This document shows, piece after piece, positions 22,485-31,790 of a stretch of 64,000 nt of DNA. Position numbers and translations under genes: made by a program. Below the pieces are notes generated by a model. It was not told the origin of the DNA and searched no databases. It saw only the letters and a list, made by a program, of their open reading frames with translations. This DNA comes from Bettongia penicillata ogilbyi (Eukaryota > Chordata > Mammalia > Diprotodontia > Potoroidae): assembly GCA_023548195.1 (NCBI GenBank), contig JAJHZJ010000013.1:2489001-2553000 (forward strand). The letters run 5' to 3'. How positions within the stretch are numbered: the first letter of the stretch is position 1; each line of letters opens with the position of its first letter.

Positions 22485-22730
22485 TTATAGGGGATAAGGA
22501 CTAGACCTGTGGTTTTATGGATATGGGAAACTCTCTGATGAGGAAATTCCTGTCACTGAAAGTCAGAACTTTCTCTATGACTTACACTCTTAGAGAGAGT
22601 TTCCTGGAGATCTGAGAAATTAAATGCCCTGCCTATGATCACATAACCAACCAGTGGCAGAGGTGGGGCTTGAACTCAGGTCTTCCCTATTACAAGGGCA
22701 ACTCTCTATGTACCACACTGTCCAAAACTA
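22485..22730 (-). mobile_element. SINE-like repeat, reverse orientation
   Basis: 'tatgatcacataaccaacca', 'gtggcagaggtggggcttga', 'actcaggtcttccctatta' give a reversed CORE-SINE body. The left part (22485-22600) differs from the other families here. Confidence 0.5.
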
Positions 22731-22861
22731 AGTAAATATACATATATTGAGGAAGAATGCTCATGATCTTTTTTTTCTGATAGCAATGCACTATCAAAAA
22801 ATCTAGAGACCACTGGTTTAAAGTATTTTTACCTGCAATGGTATTTTTGTAGGGATCAGTT

Positions 22862-23035
22862 TGTTCAGTCACATCTGACTAAATGACCCCATTTGGGGTT
22901 TTTGTGACAAAGATGGAATGGTTTGCCATATCCTTCTCCAATTCATTTTACAGATGAGGAAACTAAGGCAAACAGGGTGAGGTGATTTACCCAGGGACAC
23001 ACAGATAGTAAATGTCTGAGAGAGTGCATGCCCTC
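22862..23035 (-). mobile_element. SINE with RTE-type 3' end, reverse orientation
   Basis: 'gttcagtcacatctgactaa', 'gaccccatttggggtttttg', 'ttacagatgaggaaactaag', 'acacacagatagtaaatgtc'. The tRNA-like head is missing. Confidence 0.8.
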
Positions 23036-23069
23036 AACTTTTCCAATTCAAATCAATTTAAGAAAAATA

Positions 23070-23172
23070 TTTTGTTTTTAGCATTTACTTTGTATAAGGT
23101 ACTCTTCTTGGTACTGTGATGTATAAAAGGGTTAATATGACATAGTCCTTACTCCAAAGGAGCTTGATGTAC
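23070..23172 (+). mobile_element. L2-like / repeat R 5' fragment
   Basis: 'tagcatttactttgtataag', 'ggtactgtgatgtataaaag', 'aaaggagcttgatgta'. Confidence 0.4.
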
Positions 23173-23219
23173 CTTACCTGTAAAATTGATATGTCTTTGT
23201 TAAGCTGTGTATAAACTAT

Positions 23220-23485
23220 CTAGCTGCCTTGCATAATGCATATACTACTGGGGTCTGGAGTCAGGAAGACTTCAGTTCAAATCCCTCCTCAGACAATTGA
23301 TGGCTGTGTAACCCCCGGCAAGTCACCTAATCTCTGTCTGCCTCCTTTTCCTTAACTGTAAAATGGGAATAATATAGCACCTATCTCCCAGGGTAATTGT
23401 GAGGATCAAATGAGATAATATTTGTAAAGAGCTAAGCACAAGACCTGGCACACAGTAGATGCATAATACATGCTTCCCCCGTGCC
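23220..23485 (+). mobile_element. MON1/THER1-like SINE, near full length
   Basis: Head 'gctgccttgcataatgcata', body 'gtctggagtcaggaagactt', CORE 'taacccccggcaagtcacct', tail 'gaggatcaaatgagataata' and 'cctggcacacagtagatg'. Confidence 0.85.
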
Positions 23486-23980
23486 CTGAGCATTTTAGTT
23501 TGTTCTTTATTTTCATTTCTGATGACTTTTAACTCTTATTTTATTTCTAAAGTCCTTCTAGTCTCTCATATAATTCTATAACTTATCTCTTTAATTGTTA
23601 TTATATTGTTAAATTATAAATATTAGGAGATTTATTTAAAGGACTCTAATGAATTATTCTGTAAAATGAGAAAACTTTTCAAAAAATAAAATGTCAAGTA
23701 ACATGCTCTTTAGTTTCAGATTTCCATATGTTAGAACATTTCTTAAACCAAAATGTTTTCTAATTCCAATTAAGCCATTTAGTATCTGTGTGAACTTGAG
23801 TAAGCTACACTATGCTATAAACTGTTTGAGACCTTGGACACAGAAAACATCTAAAGACTGAATAATAGTGGCTCTTTTTGCTAAGGTTAGCTTTGGCCGA
23901 CAATGATATAAGTATTTGTGGCAGATGTCATAGGACCCCAACATTTTCCTTTCATTGAAAATTTCAAGTCATGTTGTTAA
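23486..23980. other. Non-coding A/T-rich DNA
   Basis: No repeat or gene recognised beyond a weak CORE-like string near 23775. Confidence 0.35.
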
Positions 23981-24464
23981 TGTTTGATATTGGGGGGGGT
24001 TGGGAATGAGGCAGCAAATAGCAGGATTTGGGTGTGGGAGTATGATTCAGTAGCTGCTGTGGCAAGTGGACAAAATTCATAAGAGAGGAGTAGGAAAATT
24101 GCTTTGCTGCAGTGAGTGCCCTATTGAGATTAGGTAACAAATTTATAGTGGATTCAGTTGTGACTTTCCTCCAACTCTACTCATGAACAAGATGGGGGAA
24201 ATAATGCAGGTGTTGGCAAGACATGAACATTGAGAGGATAAAGGAGTGAAAGATTAAAGAGAAGATAGTGGAGTGTTGAATTGTTTCACTAAAGGATGGA
24301 GATTGCAGATTGAAGGGAGGAGTACAGTCAAAGCTGGGGTGATGGCCTGAGGAAGATTGAGGGGAGAGCCTGGGGGTCCCAGTGAGGACATAGATTAGTC
24401 TAATAAGTAGTAAGGGATGAGGAGAAATGGAATAAAGGCTTGTAATTAGATAATAGAATTGCAG

Positions 24465-24492
24465 TTCTTGAAAATGATATCATTTTCAAGAA
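24465..24492. repeat. Perfect 28-base palindrome
   Basis: The arm TTCTTGAAAATGAT is followed with no spacer by its exact reverse complement, so the site reads the same on both strands. Confidence 0.95.
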
Positions 24493-24603
24493 GGAAATGA
24501 TGGAAGTAGAACACTTGTGGGTGATGGTAACACAAAGCGTTTATAGCAGATAGGTCATGGAAGTTAAGTAGATTGAGGAACATGGAAGTTAGGACCTTTG
24601 AGA

Positions 24604-24642
24604 GAACTTCAACATTTACGTTCAACATAAATGTTGAGGTTC
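24604..24642. repeat. Hairpin, 15-bp stem with 9-base loop
   Basis: GAACTTCAACATTTA (24604-24618) pairs with 24628-24642 with one mismatch; the loop is CGTTCAACA. Confidence 0.85.
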
Positions 24643-24704
24643 CTTATATGATGACAGGGGTTAGGATATAGAGGGAGACTATGAATTCCTAGCTCATAGG
24701 AAGA

Positions 24705-24960
24705 GCACTGGCTTTCAATGAATACTAGCTCACGTGATATAGTATCATGTCTGGAGTCAGGAAGATCTGAGTTCAAATATGTCCTCAGAGGCTTACTAGT
24801 TATACGACTCTAGGCAAGTCACTTGACCTTGTTCGCCTCAGTTTCCTCATTTGTAAAATGAACTGGAGAAGAAAATGGCAAAGCACTCCAGTATCTTTGC
24901 CAAGAAACCCCAAATGGGGTGACAAAGAGTCATACACAACTGAAACAAATGAACAACAAA
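24705..24960 (+). mobile_element. SINE with RTE-type 3' end
   Basis: 'gtctggagtcaggaagatct', 'gagttcaaatatgtcctcag', 'cactccagtatctttgccaa', 'caaagagtcatacacaac' and an AACAACAAAA end. The head is degraded. Confidence 0.85.
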
Positions 24961-25560
24961 ACAGCTAATTGAAAGGGTAGAGAAAATGATCTGGGGGATC
25001 AGTGGAAAACAGGCATCAGGATTTGGATTAGGTGATGTATTTGGGTGATCATGAACCTCAGAGAACAAGAGTGATGGTGGTAGTGTCTGGAAGTAACAGT
25101 GGGGAGCAAGAAGTATTTCTCTTCCCTCACTGGGAACAATGACTTGAGGGGCATCGTATGAAGAAAATGAAGCCCTAGAAAGGATGGCCAAGGATGTAGT
25201 GCTACCAAGTTAGGGAATAAGAAGAAAGGCCATCAGCCAAGTGTTAATAAGTGCCTGAAACTAGAAGGAGCAACAGGAACAAGGAAGTTTTTTAATCATA
25301 GAGTAGGAATTCCAGAGGACACAGTGATGGGGGAGGGAGAAATGGAGTGGGAAATTGGAGGAGGTAGAGTTGAAAAGGAGGGGAATGAGGAACAAACAGA
25401 AAACGTTAGGGAGGATTCTTTTGTCAGTTGAGGGACACTGGGATGAGGAGATTAAGAAGGGATAGGAGTTTGCTAACCATTTGGCATGTGTCAGAATATC
25501 AGGAGTTAGAAGGAACTCCACTGGAAAACAAACAAACAAACAGATGATTAGAAGTTTAAA
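24961..25560 (+). repeat. Unnamed G/A-rich repeat-like sequence, right part
   Basis: Continuation of 23981-24704. An AAAC microsatellite lies at about 25527-25541. Confidence 0.3.
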
Positions 25561-25684
25561 CATCTCCTCTTGGTCTGAAAATTTGGCTTGGCAGAAAGTA
25601 GAAGCAGCATCTGAGAGTGCATGTGTGTGTGTACACTTGATGTGTATAAATAAATATACTATTTGATTTTTATATCATAAATCA

Positions 25685-25830
25685 CCCCTGGGTTCAGATC
25701 ATACCCCTGACACGTACTGGTAACATGCCCTTGGGCAAGTCACTTAACCTTTAAGCATGTCAGTCTACTCCCTAAGACTTTGTTAAGTAGAGCAGAAGTA
25801 GAGAGCATTCCTCATTGGCAGCTCCCTATC
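25685..25830 (+). mobile_element. Degraded CORE-SINE
   Basis: 'gggttcagatcataccc', 'cttgggcaagtcacttaacc', then divergent sequence. Confidence 0.5.
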
Positions 25831-25869
25831 TAAACAGGATTATTTGTGAAATAACTACTTAGAAGTAAA

Positions 25870-25975
25870 AACATATCTCTATCTCTATTGCTCTCATTAT
25901 CACTTTCTCTCTCTCTTTTTCTATACCATCTATCTATATAGATTATTATATACATATGTATGTATATATATTTGC
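25870..25975 (+). repeat. (TCTA)/(TATG) simple repeats
   Basis: TATCTCTATC, CTCTCTCT and TATGTATGTATATATA stretches. Confidence 0.8.
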
Positions 25976-26167
25976 AAAATGCTTTATTTTTTACATTATC
26001 TTCTTTGATCTTTTCAATAACCCTATGAGGTATGCACTCTAGAAATTTCTATTTTTATTTTATAGATGAACACATTGAGGTCTAGAGAGGGCAAACAACT
26101 TTTCTGTGGTCACACAGCTAGAAAGTATCAGAGGCGGGCTTTAAATTCATGTATTTCCTGACTCTGA
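25976..26167 (-). mobile_element. MON1/THER1-like SINE, reverse, left part
   Basis: 'gcaaaatgctttatttttta', 'aataaccctatgaggtatgc', 'gaggtctagagagggcaaac', 'ggtcacacagctagaaagta'. It is interrupted by the next SINE and resumes at 26399. Confidence 0.75.
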
Positions 26168-26398
26168 GGGCAGCTAGGTGGAGCAATGAATAGAATGACA
26201 GACCTGGAGTTAGGAAAGCAAGAGTTCAAATCTGGCTTCAGACACTTAGTAGCTGTGACCCTGAGCAAGTTACTTAACTCTGTTTGCCTCAGTTTCCTCA
26301 TGTATAAAATGAGCTGGAGAAGGGAATTGCAAACCACTTCAGTATCTTTGCTAATAAAACTCCAAAAAGGGGTCATGAAGAATCAGACACAACAACAA
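26166..26398 (+). mobile_element. SINE with RTE-type 3' end, full length, with 13-bp target duplication
   Basis: Head 'gggcagctaggtggagcaat', CORE 'gtgaccctgagcaagttact', tail 'agaatcagacacaacaacaa'. ATTTCCTGACTCT is found on both sides (26153-26165 and 26399-26411). The host is a reverse-oriented MON1/THER1 SINE. Confidence 0.93.
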
Positions 26399-26411
26399 AT
26401 TTCCTGACTCT

Positions 26412-27080
26412 AACTCTAGTATCTTTCCTCCTATATCACGCTCCATCTCTAGTTATTTGGAGGCAGATTTCAATTTCAGCATAAGGCAAACATTCCTAAC
26501 AATTGTAAGAGTTATTTATAATGAGATGAGCCTCTTCTTGTGAGGTAAGGACTTTCTTGTGATTAGAGCTCTGTATTAGAGCAGAGGCTGAATGATTACT
26601 TATAAGAGATGTCACAGAGAGGACTGGACTCCAAAGATGGGTTGGTCCAGACGGGCTCTGATGTCCCTTTCCCTTCCACAATTCTGGAATTCTCTGATTT
26701 ACTAGAGCCCTATTTCATCCTCATATTGCTCATCTTCTCAAGCCTCGCCATTATCTGTGAACCCAGTAGCTTCACTCTCTTACTAATGAAGATTTAAAGC
26801 TTGTGTCTTGGACTCCATGACTTTCACCCTTCATGTTACAGGGCATTTATTAGCCTACTATGGGTGACAGCCCTAAATTATTACAACAAAACTGGGCTTG
26901 TCAGAATGAATGAACAAAACATATTCTATGGCTTATTCACTATATTGTATTTTTGCAAAATTTATCCCCTAATTGAGAAAATTCAGGAATTTTCAAGGAG
27001 CTGGAGAATGATGGTAAGGTATATTTCCCTTCTATTGCTGAAGATTTCTGAGGTTCCAGACATGGCAATGACTGATGAGA
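26412..27080. other. Mostly single-copy non-coding DNA
   Basis: 26412-26450 finishes the interrupted SINE. After that nothing is recognised. A 145-codon frame at 26801-27238 uses a non-ATG start and runs into repeat sequence, so it is not called. Confidence 0.35.
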
Positions 27081-27084
27081 GGCC

Positions 27085-27362
27085 AAGAGACCTGGGTTTG
27101 AATTCTGAGCTGGACACATATTATATCTTTACGTATTTGGAGGACTGTTGTGGAGGATGGATTAGATGTGTTCTATTGGGCACCAGTGGACAGAACCAAG
27201 GGCAATGGGGTGGACATTCACAGAGGGGCAAATTTTAAGCTTAATATTAGGAAAAATCTCCTAATAGAGTCATCCAAAAGTGGAATGAGCTGCCTTGAGA
27301 GGTGGTGAGTTCCCCACTCCTTGGGTGGCTTCAGAGAGTGTATGAACATTTGTTGGCTACTT
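27085..27362 (+). mobile_element. CR1/L3-like LINE 3' fragment, left part
   Basis: 'attgggcaccagtggacag', 'aaccaagggcaatgggg', 'ttaatattaggaaaaatctc', 'aaaagtggaatgagctgcct', 'gagaggtggtgagttcccc'. Interrupted by a SINE fragment and resumed at 27495. Confidence 0.75.
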
Positions 27363-27367
27363 TTTAT

Positions 27368-27492
27368 TTTTTGAAGCAATCAGGGTTAAGTGACTTGCCC
27401 AGAGTCACACAGCCAGTAAGTGTCTAAGGCTAGCTTTGAATTCAGGTCTTCCTTACTCCAGGGCTGGCATTCTACCTACTGTGTCCCTTTTA
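27368..27492 (-). mobile_element. SINE fragment, reverse, inside the CR1/L3-like element
   Basis: 'gggttaagtgacttgcccag', 'agtcacacagccagtaagtg', 'attcaggtcttccttactcc'. The RTE-type tail is absent. Confidence 0.75.
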
Positions 27493-27494
27493 TT

Positions 27495-27568
27495 TATTTT
27501 AGGGGAGATTCCTTTCGTATATGGGCCACTGGGGTCCCTTCTAATTCTCAAATTTTATGATTCTGTAT
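27495..27568 (+). mobile_element. CR1/L3-like LINE 3' end, right part
   Basis: 'gagattcctttcgtatatgg', 'gccactggggtcccttctaa' and the terminal 'tttatgattctgt'. Confidence 0.65.
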
Positions 27569-27682
27569 GGCCTTGGACAAGTTACTTAACTTTTTAGATC
27601 TCAATTTGCTTATCTGTAAAACAAAAAGATCTGGTATGATGCCCTCTGGGGTCCCTTTCTAGCTCCTACCTTCTATGATGTC
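27569..27682 (+). mobile_element. CORE-SINE (MAR1-like)
   Basis: 'ccttggacaagttacttaac', 'ctcaatttgcttatctgtaa', 'ctggggtccctttctagctc', 'tctatgatg'. Confidence 0.75.
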
Positions 27683-28370
27683 CCATAATCTCTGCTCTTC
27701 TTTGACTCTTTGCCTTCTAAAAATTGGGTTAATCACCAAGTTTTGCCCCTGTGTTGCATCCCCATTCTCTCCTCTAGTTGCCTCCCTCCAGTTAAGAATT
27801 CTTAATCTAGACGGCTGAGTCGGGAGCAGAGTTGGGATGTAGGCCTTGAGAAAACAGCTTAAGCCAAAGTCATCTGCCAGGAGAGGAGTCCAATCTGGCC
27901 ATGGGCCAAAGAGCTGGCTGCAGAAGCCAAGGGGGGGCTAGTTCCTCTTCACACTTTGCTTCCTTTCCCTCTTCTTTCTCTCTCCTTTTTCCAGCTCTTT
28001 TGCCTCAGGTGGTAATAACGACACTTTTCAATTCTCTGGCTTTTCTCATCCCAGTCTTTCAGATCACTTTACACATGTGAATTAATTCTTGAAATACTCC
28101 AGGAAAAGAGGCAAAGTGCACATTTGTTTTGTTTCGTTTTGTTTGTTTGTTATGTTTTTGCCTACTTTGTTTCACTACAATATTCTTCTGTGGTCGAGAC
28201 CACCCTAGGCTTAATTCAGTATTGATAGGTCCAGCGTGCCTAGTAGTCAAACCCCTGATGTTAGTCCAAAGTGCTGTATCCATTTTGTAGAGGGCAACCT
28301 TTCAGAGGAGCATGACCATCGAGAGGAAGAATCAGGGTGATACAGTGAATTGAGTCCAGCCATGTTGGGC
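27683..28370. other. Apparently single-copy non-coding DNA
   Basis: Mixed composition with a pyrimidine tract at about 27950-28000. No recognised repeat; the open frames show no protein family. Confidence 0.35.
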
Positions 28371-28522
28371 AATCAATCAATGAACAAACGTATCTCAAGT
28401 ACCTGCTCTGTGCCAGGTGCTCTCTTGGTGAGGCACTCCATTTAGAAGGCTTGGGTCTCAGTATTCTCAACTGTAAACTGAGGGGTGGGTCTAGACAGCC
28501 CTTTTGGTCTCTGACTCTCAAA
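28371..28522 (+). mobile_element. L2-like fragment and MAR1-like SINE 3' part
   Basis: 28375-28430: 'caagtacctgctctgtgcca'. 28440-28520: 'ctcagtattctcaactgtaa', 'ggggtgggtctagac'. Confidence 0.5.
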
Positions 28523-28524
28523 TA

Positions 28525-28705
28525 TTCTTAGCCTTTTCTGTCCATGGACCCTTTTAGCATTCTGGCGAGGGCTACAGACCTCTTTCCTGAATAATGTTTT
28601 AAAATGCATAAAATTAAATACATATGGTTACCAAGGAAATATAGTTTGAAATATAGTTATCAAAATATAAATGGAAAGTTCACAGGCCCCCAGGTTTAAA
28701 ACCCC
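28525..28705. repeat. Ancient interspersed repeat
   Basis: 'ctgtccatggaccctttta', 'gaataatgttttaaaatgca', 'gttatcaaaatataaa', ending near 'cccccaggtttaaaacccc'. I recognise the pattern as an old shared mammalian repeat but cannot name it safely. Confidence 0.5.
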
Positions 28706-28764
28706 AGAGGAATCTAGATGTAAGATCCAAGGAATTTTCAAAAGATATTCCTATTATCTCATTG

Positions 28765-28965
28765 TGGCTGCCAGTGATGTAAAAGTCATTACTAGACTTG
28801 AATCCGAAGGTCCGGAGTATGAATCCTGCTAAAGGCACTCACTATCCATGATTCTGGGAAGTTATTAACCTCTTTGTACATCAATTTCTTCATCTATAAA
28901 AGGAAATATTTAGACTTGTTGGCTTCTAAGGTCTCTTCCAGTTGTAATGCTATAATCCTATAATG
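28765..28965 (+). mobile_element. CORE-SINE (MAR1-like), near full length
   Basis: Head-like 'gtaaaagtcattactagac', 'tgattctgggaagttattaa', 'tctaaggtctcttccagttg', 'gctataatcctataatg'. Confidence 0.7.
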
Positions 28966-28974
28966 CTCCCAAAT

Positions 28975-29130
28975 AATCTGTGAGATAGAAAGGTCAGAAT
29001 TTACTATTCCCATTTCCCAGATAGGAGGAAAAAAGAGAAGAGGTGATAAGTTACTTGACCAAGTGATTAATAGTAAATGACAGAATCATTACTGCTTGAA
29101 CCCACATTTCCTGACTGCTGGCTTAAGTCC
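28975..29130 (-). mobile_element. MON1/MIR-like SINE, reverse orientation
   Basis: 'actattcccatttcccagat', 'gataagttacttgaccaagt', 'cttgaacccacatttcctga'. Confidence 0.55.
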
Positions 29131-30985
29131 ACCAAAGCATAAAGGATAATATCACATTATTTCAGAGTCATGTCTCATATTTACAGGACAAATATGCTTG
29201 TATTGCCATGGTTTATTTAAACTAATTTTTGAATAGGGAACTAGAGCAAGAGTGGAGGTAGAAAGGACTTTGATTAGATTCAACAACCAAGTATTTTGAA
29301 CCTATGTATATACATGTTACAATGAAATAAAAAAAAAAATTGTTGACCTCAGAAAAAACTTCTGACCTTTGCCAGGTCTTAACCTCTCAAACATGCCAGT
29401 GAAGGGATAGCATGAAATCCCTGTTAGGAAATGTAATGCATAGGTGGAGCTAAGATGTAAAAAGTAAAAAGGAAAGGCAGGGACTTGCTTGAGCTCCCCC
29501 CAAACCCCCAAATATCTGTAAAAATGACTGTAAACAATCTCTGTAGCTGCAGAATCCACAGAATGACAATGTGAAGCACATTTCCAGCCCACAGCCTAGA
29601 AGGTGGATGGTAAACATGCTGGACTGGAAGTGGAGCACAGTCCAGTGTGGTCTGAGCAGGCCTGGGGGTGGCAGTACTAAATTACTGGCAGCTGTGGTGA
29701 TTTCCAGGCTTCTCAACCCCAAAACACTGAGGACAATTTGGAAGGTCAGTGGAAAAAGTCTGTCTGATTTATGTGGGGAGGGGGGGGTATGATCTGGGCC
29801 CAGCCCCCGGGCAACAGAGAGGGAAAAGGAGGCTGTAGCAGTGGCAGCAGCTGCAGTAGCAGCTGCAGTAGCTCTTTCTGGAGCTCTAGATCCACAGATT
29901 GTGGGGAGATCAAGTGGTTGACAGTATATACCTCCACCCCCACTGGAAGCAAGAGCTACCTTGACAAAGAGCTCAAAAGTCAAGTAATTGGCTGGGGAAA
30001 TGAGCAAAAATGGGGAAAATAATCAGACTATAGAGTCTTTCTTTGGTGACAAGGAAGATCAAAAAATACAATAGAATAAAATCAAAACTCCTCCATCCAA
30101 AGCCTCCAAGAAAAATATGAATTGGTCTTAGGCCATGGAAAAGCTCAAAAAGGATTTTGAAAATCAAGTAAGAAAAGCAGAGCAAGAATTGAGAAGAGAA
30201 ATGAGAGTAATACAAGAAAAAGTCAACTGCTTGCTAAAAAGGACCCAAAAAATGTTAAAGAAAATAAGACCTTTAGAAATAGATTAATCTAAATGACAAA
30301 CGATATCTAAAAAGCCAATGAGAGGAAAATATCTTTAAAAAGCAGAATTGGTCAAATGGAAAAGCAGGTGCAAAAGCTCACCGAATAAAATAATTTCTTA
30401 AAAATTAGAATGGAGCAGATGGAAGCTTATGAAAATCAAGAAATAATAAAACAAAACCAAAAGAATGAAAAAATAGCAGACTATGTGAATTCTCATTGGA
30501 AAAACAACTGACCTGAAAAACAGATCCAGGAAAGATAATTTAAAAATTATTGGACTAACTGAGGACCATGAACAAAAAAAGAGCCTGGACATCATCTTTC
30601 AAGAAATTATCAGGGAAAAGTGCCCTGATATTCTAGAACCAGAGGGCAAACAAGATATTGAAAGAATCCACTGATTGCCTTCTGAAAGAGAACCCAAAGG
30701 AAAACTCCTAGGAATATTGTAGCCAAATTCCAGAGTTCACAGGTTAAGGAGAAAATATTGCAAGCAGCCAGAAAGAAATAATTTGAGTATTGTGGAAACA
30801 CAATCAGGATAACACATGATCTAACAGCTCCTAAATTAAGGGATCAGAGGACTTGGAATATGATATTCTAGAGGTCAAAGGAGATAGGATTAAAACCAAG
30901 AATCACTGGAGCCAATATGGCAGAGTAGGACTGACCTGCCCTAGCTCTCCCCCCATAGCCCATAAAATACCTGTAAAAAATGACT

Positions 30986-31790
30986 CTAGGGCGGAGCCAA
31001 GATGGCGGAGTAGAAGGACGCACGTTTATGAGCTCCGAAACCAAAGCCCATAGAATTAATGTAAAAAGAGACCCCCATAGCTTCTGGGTCAATACAAGGT
31101 GTGCAGAAACGGAGTGGAAGAGATTTCCGTGCCAGAGAGCCCTGAAGAGCCGTCCCCGGGGTTCCGTCGCGCACCGGAAAGTGGACCCCACCCCAACGCT
31201 GCCCTGGCCGTGGCCCCAGAGAAGCTGACCCAAGCAGGCTTCAGGGACGGAAGCTCCGGCAGCAGGGAAAGTCCCTCTGCCCACAGAAGCTACAGGTCAG
31301 TGAGAAAGAAGGCTGGCCTAGAGGAGGGGAGCGGAGCGTCTCCGTGACGCAGGCCCCCTCGGGAGGAAGCGGTGGCGGCAGAGGGGTGGGCGGCGGCTGA
31401 GGCGGCAGCGGCCCGGGACTCAGGAATCCACCAGCAGCAGGCAGCGTCTTCATTAAGGAAGGTTTCTGCATAAAACCTGACGGAGCTGAGCCTGGGAGAC
31501 AGCCCTGCCCCCACCCCGCTCTATTACTGAAGGCCTCTGCATAAAGCCCCTGAAGAAACTGAGCCTGGGAGGCGGGCCCCCCACCCCGCCCCCACCCGCT
31601 CCATTCCTGAAAGTCTCTGCATAAAGCCCCTGAGGGAACTGAGCTTGGGAGGCGGCCCTGCCTCCACCCCAGCGCCAGAACTAAAGCTTGCCGTGGAAAG
31701 CACATTTGAATCTCAGAGGCCAAGCACTAGCTGGGCAGATCCAGGCGGGGGTAGACAGGAATCTCAGAAGTCAAGTAACTGGCTGGGAAA
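30986..31790 (+). promoter_or_regulatory. 5' UTR/internal promoter of element C, with YY1-like box
   Basis: L1-type elements carry an internal RNA polymerase II promoter in the 5' UTR. AAGATGGCGG at 30999-31008 fits the YY1 consensus, and the equivalent place in human L1 (about +13 to +21) binds YY1 to set the transcription start. The region is CpG-rich, which would make it a methylation target. A tandem array of about three 70-80-base units lies at 31453-31680. Confidence 0.75.
31453..31680 (+). repeat. Three-copy tandem repeat in the 5' UTR of element C
   Basis: Each unit contains 'CTGCATAAA', 'CTGAGC(C/T)TGGGAG' and 'CCCCACCCC'-like words. Units begin near 31453, 31523 and 31603, with period about 70-80 bases. 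Element E has only one copy of this unit, so the array expanded in C or its source. Confidence 0.8.

Larger units (their letters stand above)
23981..24704 (+). repeat. Unnamed G/A-rich repeat-like sequence, left part
   Basis: Purine-rich text (for example 24230-24430) that resumes after the SINE at 24705-24960 and runs to about 25560. It resembles an old degraded interspersed element but is not assigned. It contains a 28-base perfect palindrome at 24465-24492 and a 15-bp-stem hairpin at 24604-24642. Confidence 0.35.

Noticed and set aside
26801..27238. 145-codon plus-strand open frame
   Set aside because: Non-ATG start, composite of single-copy DNA and a CR1/L3-like 3' fragment; no family recognised.
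29450..30007. 185-codon minus-strand open frame over the 5' UTR of element A
   Set aside because: Low-complexity translation of a CAG/CTG-rich 5' UTR in an old element, with no conserved counterpart in B, D or G.
31453..31680. CRISPR-like array
   Set aside because: Repeats are imperfect, contiguous and have no unique spacers of constant length; the host is a mammalian genome.
31241..31723. 160-codon minus-strand open frame in the 5' UTR of element C
   Set aside because: It is antisense to a G/C-rich 5' UTR whose tandem repeats open the frame. The translated repeats mirror the DNA repeats and there is no independent coding evidence.
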